Source of the DNA: a virus | Reading direction: 5' to 3' (one strand) | DNA length: 29,534 bases | IMG/VR virus record: IMGVR_UViG_3300042302_000077 | Coordinates: 1 to 29,534 of that record | In this document: piece by piece, positions 12,851-17,924 of the stretch | Layout: each line of letters opens with the position of its first letter | Position numbering within the stretch: the stretch's first letter is position 1 | Position numbers and translations under genes: made by a program | The notes under the pieces: generated by a model | What the model was told of the DNA's origin: nothing | The model's database searches: none | The model's input: only the letters and a program-made list of their open reading frames with translations

Positions 12851-12901
12851 TGATTGGTTTTTAATTATACCCAAATATACAACTAATTATGAATTGACCA
12901 A
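12851..12901 (-). promoter_or_regulatory. Bacteroidota-type promoter plus leader
   Basis: TTG (12899-12901) and TATATTTG (12872-12879) are separated by 19 bases, matching the Bacteroidota consensus TTG-N19-21-TAnnTTTG. The 29 bases 12851-12879 are identical to 8458-8486 and include the AAAACCAATC leader. A TATAAT also lies inside the block. The promoter overlaps the 3' end of the RusA-like gene and would drive the 50-aa, 46-aa and SSB-like genes up to the terminator at 12047-12069. Confidence 0.7.
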
Positions 12902-13270
12902 CACGCCACTAAAAATAATTTCTGCCGTGTCTTTGGGAATTGTTGTATCGTGTACCAACTTTAAGGAATGCACGTATTTGCGTGAGTCATCCTTCACGCC
13001 ACCCCAAGTCTTGAATGTGTCAAGGGCAAACTTCACCGCCATTATCGCATTGTCAATATCGTATCGGTAGTTGACCTTGCAAAGGATTTGTACATCAGTT
13101 ATCTGCTCAAGATCATACTCTGCTAGTTGCAGCATCACCTCATCGCAATGCTTGGTCTTTGCCTTTGCACGGACTGTCCAATGCTTGGATGCGTAGAAGG
13201 CGTTGAGGCTTGGAACCTTGCCGACTACGACCTTGTACGTTTTCAGTTGTCGGGTATCAGATAGCCGCAT
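12887..13270 (-). CDS. RusA-like Holliday junction resolvase
   Basis: The 127-aa protein matches the RusA family in length and motif order: PSLNAFYASKHW near the N-terminus (20-31), the core YRYDIDNAIMAVKFALD (69-84) corresponding to D-x-DN-x3-K-x2-LD, and GGVKDDSRKYV (90-100) corresponding to the DD pair that binds metal. The enzyme would resolve branched intermediates during replication, recombination or packaging. It starts at ATG 13270, 28 bases inside the preceding gene. Confidence 0.85.
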   Translation of the reverse strand: MRLSDTRQLKTYKVVVGKVPSLNAFYASKHWTVRAKAKTKHCDEVMLQLAEYDLEQITDVQILCKVNYRYDIDNAIMAVKFALDTFKTWGGVKDDSRKYVHSLKLVHDTTIPKDTAEIIFSGVLVNS

Positions 13271-13500
13271 TGGATGGCGAAGTGCAGGTCTATCTTGGCA
13301 ATCTCACCCAGTAGCTCTTGTTCTTTGTACTTCGCCTGTTGGCGAGCTTGGTATGTGGCTTCGCAGTTTGACATCAGCGTAGCACACTCCTCAAGGATGA
13401 AGTCTATCTTTCTGCGTTTGGCAGGGTTAGTATAGTACTGCATATCGGCTTGTTGTTGTTTGGCTTCCTTCGCTTGTTGCGCTAATGGTTTGCTGCTCAT
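13243..13500 (-). CDS. Hypothetical helical protein, 85 aa
   Basis: The 85-aa protein starts MSSKPLAQQAKEAKQQQADM at the first ATG (a TTG 18 bases earlier is possible). It is Gln/Ala/Lys-rich and helical throughout, with two Cys in EECATLMSNCEATYQARQQ. It overlaps the DUF3310 gene by 74 bases; a later ATG at 13443 would reduce this to 17. No function recognised. Confidence 0.65.
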   Translation of the reverse strand: MSSKPLAQQAKEAKQQQADMQYYTNPAKRRKIDFILEECATLMSNCEATYQARQQAKYKEQELLGEIAKIDLHFAIQCGYLIPDN

Positions 13501-13738
13501 CTTGGCGTTCAAGTTCAAAATTTAGGTGAGCGATGGCCTTGCGGATGTCATCGCAGATAGGATTGTGAGGTTTCTTGCCTGCTCTCATTAGGTAGGTGAG
13601 GGCAGTTCCAAGATTGTAATTATCTGGTTGGAAGTCCATCACCACATCCTTCGCCTCTATCTTCAACGTCTTGCCGATGTAGTACTTTGGTGTCATTAGC
13701 CAAAGGTACATCATCCCAATAAATGTAGATGTGGTCAT
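13427..13738 (-). CDS. DUF3310-like phage protein, 103 aa
   Basis: Residues about 17-78 (TPKYYIGK..EAKDVVMDFQ..NLGTALTYLMRAGKK..CDDIRKAIAHLNFEL) match the DUF3310 pattern of phage proteins: N-x-G-x-A-x-x-YL-x-RAGKK followed by D-x-RKA-x-x-HL. These proteins are common in early phage regions and are sometimes annotated as nucleotide kinase-like, but the activity is unproven. It is the first gene downstream of the control region, and a TTGACA-type promoter lies about 20-50 bases upstream of its ATG. Confidence 0.85.
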   Translation of the reverse strand: MTTSTFIGMMYLWLMTPKYYIGKTLKIEAKDVVMDFQPDNYNLGTALTYLMRAGKKPHNPICDDIRKAIAHLNFELERQDEQQTISATSEGSQTTTSRYAVLY

Positions 13739-13758
13739 TCATTATTTAGAATCATTAC

Positions 13759-13787
13759 ATATTAGCATAAGGACTTGCGTATGTCAA
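13759..13787 (-). promoter_or_regulatory. Putative early promoter, TTGACA-N17-TAATAT
   Basis: On the minus strand TTGACA (13782-13787) and TAATAT (13759-13764) are 17 bases apart, with an A-rich stretch just upstream of the -35 box. The -35 matches the sigma-70 consensus fully and the -10 in four of six positions. The start would fall shortly before ATG 13738. This differs from the TATATTTG promoters elsewhere. Confidence 0.5.
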
Positions 13788-13843
13788 TTTTATTTTGTTT
13801 TTTATCAAAGTTGAATAGTTAACTTACTTAACTTAACTACTTA

Positions 13844-13861
13844 ATCAACTTTCAAGTTGAT
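13844..13861. repeat. Palindrome 8+2+8 (operator candidate)
   Basis: ATCAACTT-TC-AAGTTGAT is a perfect inverted repeat with a 2-base centre, about 57 bases upstream of the -35 box. Half-sites related to CAACTT/AAGTTG recur nearby. Confidence 0.6.
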
Positions 13862-13904
13862 ATTAGTTAGTATTTAGTCAACTCTTAACTTTACCAAACA
13901 ACTT

Positions 13905-13936
13905 AAAGAAAAAGAAACTAAACAAAGAAAAAGAAA
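13905..13936. repeat. Two 13-bp purine direct repeats
   Basis: AAAGAAAAAGAAA occurs at 13905-13917 and 13924-13936, giving a strand-asymmetric A/G tract that should melt or bend easily. Confidence 0.6.
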
Positions 13937-13941
13937 GAAGT

Positions 13942-13955
13942 TGCGTTGTAACGCA
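13942..13955. repeat. Palindrome 6+2+6
   Basis: TGCGTT-GT-AACGCA. It is followed 5 bases later by a second palindrome of the same geometry and different sequence. Confidence 0.55.
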
Positions 13956-13960
13956 TCCAA

Positions 13961-13974
13961 ATACCTCAAGGTAT
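13961..13974. repeat. Palindrome 6+2+6
   Basis: ATACCT-CA-AGGTAT. The 2-base centre and arm length equal those of the neighbouring palindrome, as expected for dimeric repressor sites. Confidence 0.55.
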
Positions 13975-13979
13975 AGAAC

Positions 13980-14037
13980 TATACCCTTTCGCATATAAAG
14001 TCTCTTAAAAAGCCCCTAATGTATCTTAAAGGGTATA
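13980..14037. repeat. Long-range inverted repeat, 10-bp arms
   Basis: TATACCCTTT (13980-13989) and AAAGGGTATA (14028-14037) are perfect inverted repeats 38 bases apart at the 3' end of the spanin gene. It could form a stem at the end of the late transcript. A simple T-run terminator is not present. Confidence 0.5.
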
Positions 14038-14038
14038 A

Positions 14039-14458
14039 TTACTCGGTTAGTTTATCTACCCAACGCTTCACGATGTAGCCACCCACCAAAATAAGCATAA
14101 GCAAAACTGCTGCTCCCTCAAGAGTCCATCCCCTCTGCTTCTTCTCCTTCGTTAGAATCTTGGTTTGTGTTACTCTGATCGTATCGGGCAAGCAGGTTGC
14201 CTCAACGTACACCTTTCGGTCTATGTACTGGAGCTGCAACCTTACCTTGTCTTGGTAAATTGTCGTGTCCTTGTAGAGTTCCAACGTGTCGGTTAGGTAC
14301 TTTGTCTTGGTGACAATGACCGTGTCCCGAACAACTACACTCTCTAGGACTGGTTTCACAGTAGCGCAACTGCTAACTACCGCAAGAGTCGCAGTCAGCA
14401 GGATTGTCCACATTGCAAGTCGGTTGGGGTTTAGTTTCAAGGGAGTCAAGCCATTCAT
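14039..14458 (-). CDS. Unimolecular spanin-like lipoprotein (u-spanin candidate)
   Basis: The 139-aa protein has an N-terminal lipoprotein signal (basic start, hydrophobic TILLTATLAVVSS, lipobox Cys31), a polar strand-rich middle region (about 35-105) and a C-terminal membrane helix (LEGAAVLLMLILVGGYIV, about 113-130) followed by a basic end. An outer-membrane lipid anchor plus an inner-membrane C-terminal span is the topology of u-spanins such as T1 gp11, which fuse the two membranes in the last step of lysis. Its ATG overlaps the endolysin stop as TGATG. An in-frame TTG lies one codon upstream. Confidence 0.75.
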   Translation of the reverse strand: MNGLTPLKLNPNRLAMWTILLTATLAVVSSCATVKPVLESVVVRDTVIVTKTKYLTDTLELYKDTTIYQDKVRLQLQYIDRKVYVEATCLPDTIRVTQTKILTKEKKQRGWTLEGAAVLLMLILVGGYIVKRWVDKLTE

Positions 14459-14883
14459 CAAAAGAGGAGGTATTTAGTTTTGCCATTGTGCTTTACTGCT
14501 TTTAGGATTTGTTTTCGGTTCTTGGTACTTGAGTAACTAACGTGAACCCACGATGGCGCAGTATCAGAGCCAAATTCCCAAATGAGTTGGTCGAAGTCTA
14601 AATTGTCCTTAATCCAATGGAACAAGACATCATTGCCTGCTTCGCACTTGAGGTCAGCAGCTTGTCCTTGCGTATGCTGCGAGGTCTTCGCTCCCCCTAC
14701 TTTGCTATTCACCGCAGGGCTGCGGTATGCACTCGTTACTTTCACCGCACCTAATGCGTCTCTCGTTGGTTGTAAGACGTTTTCTGCAAGCGCACGGAGG
14801 TTGGGTTCCAAGTGCTTGGGTAAAGCGTTAGGAAGCCCTGTTTTTGTAGCAGTCAGTTCTGCGAGGGTAAAGTTCTTGGTCAC
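14458..14883 (-). CDS. Endolysin, M15-type peptidase
   Basis: The 141-aa protein resembles Peptidase_M15_3 lysins: VTSAYRSPAVNSKVGG (49-64), the zinc motif SQHTQGQAADL with H70 and D77, and SWVHVSY with H114. Activity would be cleavage of peptide cross-links in peptidoglycan. There is no signal peptide, so export would depend on the holin-like proteins encoded upstream. The start is GTG 14883. A 161-bp repeat-rich gap lies ahead of it and the u-spanin directly behind. Confidence 0.9.
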   Translation of the reverse strand: MTKNFTLAELTATKTGLPNALPKHLEPNLRALAENVLQPTRDALGAVKVTSAYRSPAVNSKVGGAKTSQHTQGQAADLKCEAGNDVLFHWIKDNLDFDQLIWEFGSDTAPSWVHVSYSSTKNRKQILKAVKHNGKTKYLLF

Positions 14884-15044
14884 GTTTTTAATAGATTAAA
14901 CTGGACATTTTACACATTATGCTCATTTGAGTTTACACTTTGCATTTTTTGCATATTGCTTAATGTGCCTTTAATTGCACAATTTGTAGTCATAATGTAC
15001 ATTAAAACGTACATTAACAGGTAAAGTGCGCCTTAATGCACATT
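14884..15044. repeat. Gene-free region with GCACATTAA-family repeats
   Basis: In 161 A/T-rich bases the core ACATTA or its complement recurs many times: GTACATTAA at 14997-15005 and 15009-15017, a perfect palindrome TAATGTACATTA at 14993-15004, TTAATGTGCC, TTAATGCACATTTTAA, TTTACACATTATG. The copies occur in both orientations. No gene or clear terminator is visible. It may be a protein-binding array controlling the endolysin/spanin pair, or part of an origin. Confidence 0.55.
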
Positions 15045-15173
15045 TTAACGACCCTGTGACTTGTAGGGCTTGGCGTAGTTCTTACTCGCTTTGTTGGCAG
15101 ATGCACTCTTTGAATGCTTGCCTCGCTTCTTGCTCTTACTTATTCGTTGGCTTACCGCCTGTTGCTTTGCCAT
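15045..15173 (-). CDS. Small very basic protein, 42 aa
   Basis: The 42-aa product MAKQQAVSQRISKSKKRGKH... ends NYAKPYKSQGR and has about a dozen Lys/Arg with almost no acid residues. Short proteins ending K-P-Y-(K/R)-(G/S)-QGR are something I recall from Bacteroidota phages. It overlaps the holin-like gene by 38 bases. It may bind nucleic acid or the membrane surface; function unknown. Confidence 0.6.
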   Translation of the reverse strand: MAKQQAVSQRISKSKKRGKHSKSASANKASKNYAKPYKSQGR

Positions 15174-15339
15174 CGTCTTTAGGGTCTTTTAGGAACATCA
15201 ATGCAAACGCACCTACCATAAATGCACTCATCTCCGTGAGCGTTGCTTTCTCATAAAACACCAAAACAAAACAAAGGCCGATAATAATCAGCCCAAGTAG
15301 AGTAGTCTTCGGATTGCCGAAGATGCGCTCAATTAGCAC
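15136..15339 (-). CDS. Holin-like membrane protein, 67 aa
   Basis: The protein has two hydrophobic segments, TTLLGLIIIGLCFVLVFY and MSAFMVGAFALMFL, and a charged C-terminus (KDPKDDGKATGGKPTNK), the look of a small class II holin. I chose GTG 15339, which overlaps the preceding stop by 11 bases and has AAGGAC upstream; TTG 15387 would give a 59-base overlap. It lies just upstream of the endolysin gene, separated only by a small basic gene and a repeat region. Confidence 0.7.
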   Translation of the reverse strand: MLIERIFGNPKTTLLGLIIIGLCFVLVFYEKATLTEMSAFMVGAFALMFLKDPKDDGKATGGKPTNK

Positions 15340-15499
15340 CTTTGTCCTTCTTGTAGTCCCTTCGCCACTTCCAAAGAGTGTACGCAAGTGAGGTTACAAG
15401 TACGGCTAAACCCAACGCTTGATGGGCATAGCTTACGAGAAGTCCTGCTCCCGTTAAAGACCAAGACGTGATTACGCTATCAGCCGACTCCTTTGTCAT
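15329..15499 (-). CDS. Small membrane protein, 56 aa (second holin/antiholin candidate)
   Basis: The 56-aa product MTKESADSVITSWSLTGAGL... contains a long hydrophobic region (about 13-43, one long or two short spans) and ends WKWRRDYKKDKGAN. Together with the next gene it forms a pair of overlapping small membrane proteins, as in holin-antiholin sets. Its ATG overlaps the upstream coiled-coil gene by 20 bases. Confidence 0.65.
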   Translation of the reverse strand: MTKESADSVITSWSLTGAGLLVSYAHQALGLAVLVTSLAYTLWKWRRDYKKDKGAN

Positions 15500-15614
15500 C
15501 TTTGTTTAGGGTGTTCTCGTAGGCAGATACCAAGACCCGAACCTCATCTAATTGCATTAGTAGATTCGCCTCTTGCTGCTTCAAAGCATCCAAGCGGTTT
15601 TGTAGGTGTTCCAT
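15480..15614 (-). CDS. Small coiled-coil protein, 44 aa
   Basis: The 44-aa product MEHLQNRLDALKQQEANLLM... has regular heptads over most of its length. Its ATG follows the TAA of the previous gene directly. Short coiled-coil proteins of this kind precede holin genes in other phages; a role in lysis or tail fibre attachment cannot be decided. Confidence 0.65.
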   Translation of the reverse strand: MEHLQNRLDALKQQEANLLMQLDEVRVLVSAYENTLNKDDKGVG

Positions 15615-15866
15615 TTACTCGGCTGCTGCTTCCTCAACCACTACGGGCGTTGGAATCATTGCCCAAGCATCGTTGGCAAGGGTGCGGTAGTAGCCATTAA
15701 CTCCCAATACCTCATCGGCAGCAGGGTCGTTAACTGCAAGCACGGTGCGCCAATAAGATGAAGCGATAACGGCTCCGTCTTTGGTAACGTCAGTTGTTTT
15801 GCGAACTGCGATAGTTCCGTCTAATTTGACGTTGAATTCGCTGATGTAGATTACTTCTTCAATCAT
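15615..15866 (-). CDS. Small protein downstream of tail fibre, 83 aa
   Basis: The 83-aa protein starts MIEEVIYISEFNVKLDGTIA and has an acidic C-terminus (VVVEEAAAE). The VKLDGTIAVRKTTDVTKDGAVIASSYWRTVL strands repeat a type I recall as common at the end of Bacteroidota phage tail genes. It follows the fibre gene by 18 bases, so a fibre-associated or chaperone role is possible. Confidence 0.7.
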   Translation of the reverse strand: MIEEVIYISEFNVKLDGTIAVRKTTDVTKDGAVIASSYWRTVLAVNDPAADEVLGVNGYYRTLANDAWAMIPTPVVVEEAAAE

Positions 15867-15884
15867 TTTGTTTAGTTTTATTTA

Positions 15885-16727
15885 TTATACGGTGTAAGTT
15901 ACTGATACCATTATTGAACTTCCATTTTGAAAATCAGCATTTGTTAAGTTTGATGCTACACCCAAAATTGTAATCTCCCCCAACGCAATGTTAGTTACGC
16001 TTGTATTTAGAAAACCTTGAAATGTATTTGTAAAAGAAACATTATCTAATCTCAATAAAATAGGAACAAGTGCTTCGGCAATAGCTGCGTTTGCAAATGG
16101 TAGTCCTGTAATTGTAGCATCACCCGTAGAGCTTCCCTTGTCTGATAAAGCTAAGTATCCGCTTGCGGTAACTTGACGGCCAATCTTTGTATAGCGACCT
16201 GTGTTGTTTACATAAGTAGCACCAACAGACGCACCACCAAAAGCAATACCCATAGTCCAAGTGCCTTCTTCGTAGTCATCAAGGGCGTTGGCTGCTGCGG
16301 TATCGGAACCAAAAAGGATGCCCGTGCTTGCACGAACTTGGCCTACCACGTCTAATTTAACGGCAGGCGCAGCCGTGCCGATGCCTACATTGTCAGTCGT
16401 TCCGTTAATGAAAAACGGAGTAGTTGCATTCGTTATGTTGTTGATTGAAAGCCCTGCGGCAGCAACAAGAGTATTGTTTTGAATCTGCCAAGTAGGAACC
16501 CCCGTGCGCTCAATGCGAATATAAGGAGTAATTCCGTTAAGCGTAAGCATTGCATCAGGCATTGCCGTGCCAAGACCTACACGTGCCGTAGAGAGAGCAA
16601 GAATTGAATCATTACCCAATCCATCAGATAAGAATTTACCCGTTGCGCTTAATGGCCCGTTATCACCTACCTTAATAAGGCTATCGTATGTGTCCTGTGG
16701 GGTTGTACCCGTTAATGTTGTTCCCAT
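15885..16727 (-). CDS. Tail fibre / receptor-binding protein
   Basis: The 280-aa protein shows fibre features: repeated short beta segments of the form RVGLGTAMPDAMLTLNG and NVGIGTAAPAVKLDVVGQVRAS, followed by a C-terminal domain (LDDYEEGTWTMGIAFGG, GRYTKIGRQVTASGYL) widely found at the ends of phage fibres. The N-terminal part (TPQDTYDSLIKVGDNGPLSAT) probably attaches to the tail. It is short for a fibre and has no visible peptidase or chaperone domain. Host range would be set here. Confidence 0.8.
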   Translation of the reverse strand: MGTTLTGTTPQDTYDSLIKVGDNGPLSATGKFLSDGLGNDSILALSTARVGLGTAMPDAMLTLNGITPYIRIERTGVPTWQIQNNTLVAAAGLSINNITNATTPFFINGTTDNVGIGTAAPAVKLDVVGQVRASTGILFGSDTAAANALDDYEEGTWTMGIAFGGASVGATYVNNTGRYTKIGRQVTASGYLALSDKGSSTGDATITGLPFANAAIAEALVPILLRLDNVSFTNTFQGFLNTSVTNIALGEITILGVASNLTNADFQNGSSIMVSVTYTV

Positions 16728-16729
16728 TT

Positions 16730-16939
16730 CTAATTATTCCAAGTTGTTGACCAAGTATTCCAAATTTCTTCTATCAACTGCCAAGCACCTTGCTCGTTGT
16801 TGCCGTAAAGGTTAGTAGTAGGGTGACCATAAGACAATGGCTGAACCATACCCCAAGAGATACTATTCGTTGCTGCTGCTTGACCCCAATAGATGTCATT
16901 GTTTGCTGCTCCTTGTCCCCAATCGCCTTGAACTCCCAT
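16730..16939 (-). CDS. Trp/Gly-rich tail-region protein, 69 aa
   Basis: The 69-aa protein has imperfect repeats of W-G-Q-x-A-x2-N-x-I (GDWGQGAANNDIYWGQAAAT, then NSISWGM) and ends IEEIWNTWSTTWNN. I recall GQGxxNNxIxWG repeats from small proteins beside Bacteroidota phage tail fibres. It lies 2 bases upstream of the fibre gene and carries an AAAGAGTTATTT leader. A linker or structural peptide of the tail tip is the best guess. Confidence 0.7.
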   Translation of the reverse strand: MGVQGDWGQGAANNDIYWGQAAATNSISWGMVQPLSYGHPTTNLYGNNEQGAWQLIEEIWNTWSTTWNN

Positions 16940-16944
16940 TGTCT

Positions 16945-16956
16945 AAATAACTCTTT
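16945..16956 (-). promoter_or_regulatory. Late-type leader AAAGAGTTATTT
   Basis: It lies 5 bases before ATG 16939 and is a one-base variant of the leaders before ATGs 1461 and 20259. Confidence 0.45.
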
Positions 16957-16960
16957 AACT

Positions 16961-17398
16961 TCACAATGTTGCTACGCTTCGGAGTGTAGGTGCGTATTTT
17001 CCCCTCCACCCCGTTTTGCCTCGATTCAGACCCGTTGCCCAAGCGTGTTTGGTTTGTTCGCTTCTTGTTGCCCATTCTAAATTATCAATTTGATTATCAG
17101 CCTTTATCCCGTTCTTATGATTAACCGTTTCTTTATTATCTACGTTTGGTATAAAGGCATTTGCCACGAGGCGATGAACTAAATGATTTGACTTCTTGCC
17201 CTCCTTATTTAGTGTTATACGCAAATAACCAAAATTTGTTATCCACATAGTTACAAGCTTTGACTTGTACATATTGTGGGATGGCTGCCCAAACTTACCA
17301 AGCCGTTCAGCCCTTCTGTCTAAACTTCGAACTCGGCCTTTGTTGCTTACCTCATAAAATCCTTCGAAGCCTACGACTTCTTTCCATTCTTCTTGCAT
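16961..17398 (-). CDS. Homing endonuclease, NUMOD4-HNH type
   Basis: The 145-aa protein combines an N-terminal NUMOD4 motif (EEWKEVVGFEGFYEVSNKGRVRS, 3-25) with an HNH_3 core: HRLVANAFIP (75-84), TVNHKNGIKADNQIDNLEWAT (91-111). This is the usual architecture of free-standing phage homing endonucleases. It sits between the head-tail adaptor and tail genes, with non-coding spacing on both sides, in contrast to the ATGA-coupled neighbours, suggesting insertion as a selfish element. No intron was detected. Confidence 0.9.
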   Translation of the reverse strand: MQEEWKEVVGFEGFYEVSNKGRVRSLDRRAERLGKFGQPSHNMYKSKLVTMWITNFGYLRITLNKEGKKSNHLVHRLVANAFIPNVDNKETVNHKNGIKADNQIDNLEWATRSEQTKHAWATGLNRGKTGWRGKYAPTLRSVATL

Positions 17399-17420
17399 AC
17401 GCTTTTTTTGTTAAAGATAA

Positions 17421-17921
17421 CTACAAAACCCAACTCGAAAAGTTAGAGTCAGTATCGGGGTAAACGTCAGCGTTGTTGTTGGCGTTGTATTCGGGGAATG
17501 AGGCTTGGTTGTAGCTCATGTACGTTATGAACCTGTCGGTGTAGTACTTTGCCAAATCCCGTGCCTTGCCTACCAAATAGTCAACCTCAATCTTCTCTGC
17601 CGTTGTGCTATTCTCGGAGTTGTGCTTGAACACCCCACCATTGCCGATGGTATAAGCAGCAAAAGGCAAGTACTCCACCATCGCGTAGTGAATCAACATC
17701 GGCTGAAGGTAGTCGTTCACCAACGCCAAGTAAGGGTTGGCAAGAGTATTGGCGATGATGTCATTGCTGATCTTGTCGTACAATTTCGTTCCCGTATAGT
17801 TTTGCAGGTGTATCTCCTGCGCAATCTTGATGAACTGGATGAACTTGTCCGTGTCCACGTTACCGCCTATTGCGGTATTGCGAACCAAGTCCTCTCTTTT
17901 AATAAATAATGCCGTTGCCAT
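17421..17921 (-). CDS. Head-tail adaptor-like structural protein (DUF6712-like)
   Basis: The 166-aa protein (MATALFIKREDLVRNTAIGG...) contains the segment VDYLVGKARDLAKYYTDRFITYMSYN and FPEYN, a pattern I recall from DUF6712-type proteins encoded beside portal or capsid genes in Bacteroidota phages. The fold is expected to be a helical connector like gp6 of HK97. It lies 3 bases downstream of the portal gene. Confidence 0.75.
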   Translation of the reverse strand: MATALFIKREDLVRNTAIGGNVDTDKFIQFIKIAQEIHLQNYTGTKLYDKISNDIIANTLANPYLALVNDYLQPMLIHYAMVEYLPFAAYTIGNGGVFKHNSENSTTAEKIEVDYLVGKARDLAKYYTDRFITYMSYNQASFPEYNANNNADVYPDTDSNFSSWVL

Positions 17922-17924
17922 ATC

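Larger units (their letters stand above)
13742..14038. promoter_or_regulatory. Gene-free control region with palindromes (origin/operator candidate)
   Basis: This 297-bp A/T-rich stretch contains no supported gene. It holds a TTGACA promoter, a block of overlapping TTAACTTA/AAGTTGA-type repeats (13806-13885), a palindrome ATCAACTT-TC-AAGTTGAT (13844-13861), two copies of a 13-base purine repeat, two 6+2+6 palindromes and a 10-base inverted repeat. It separates the late (lysis) genes from the first early gene, the expected place for early transcription control and possibly the replication origin. Confidence 0.6.

Noticed and set aside
13801-13885. Possible CRISPR-like array from recurring TTAACTT repeats
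   Set aside because: The repeats are 6-9 bases, overlap each other and have no regular spacers, so they are operator- or origin-like rather than CRISPR.
17239-17247. A perfect DnaA box TTATCCACA
   Set aside because: It is a single copy inside the homing endonuclease coding sequence; one 9-mer is expected by chance at a rate that makes it uninformative.
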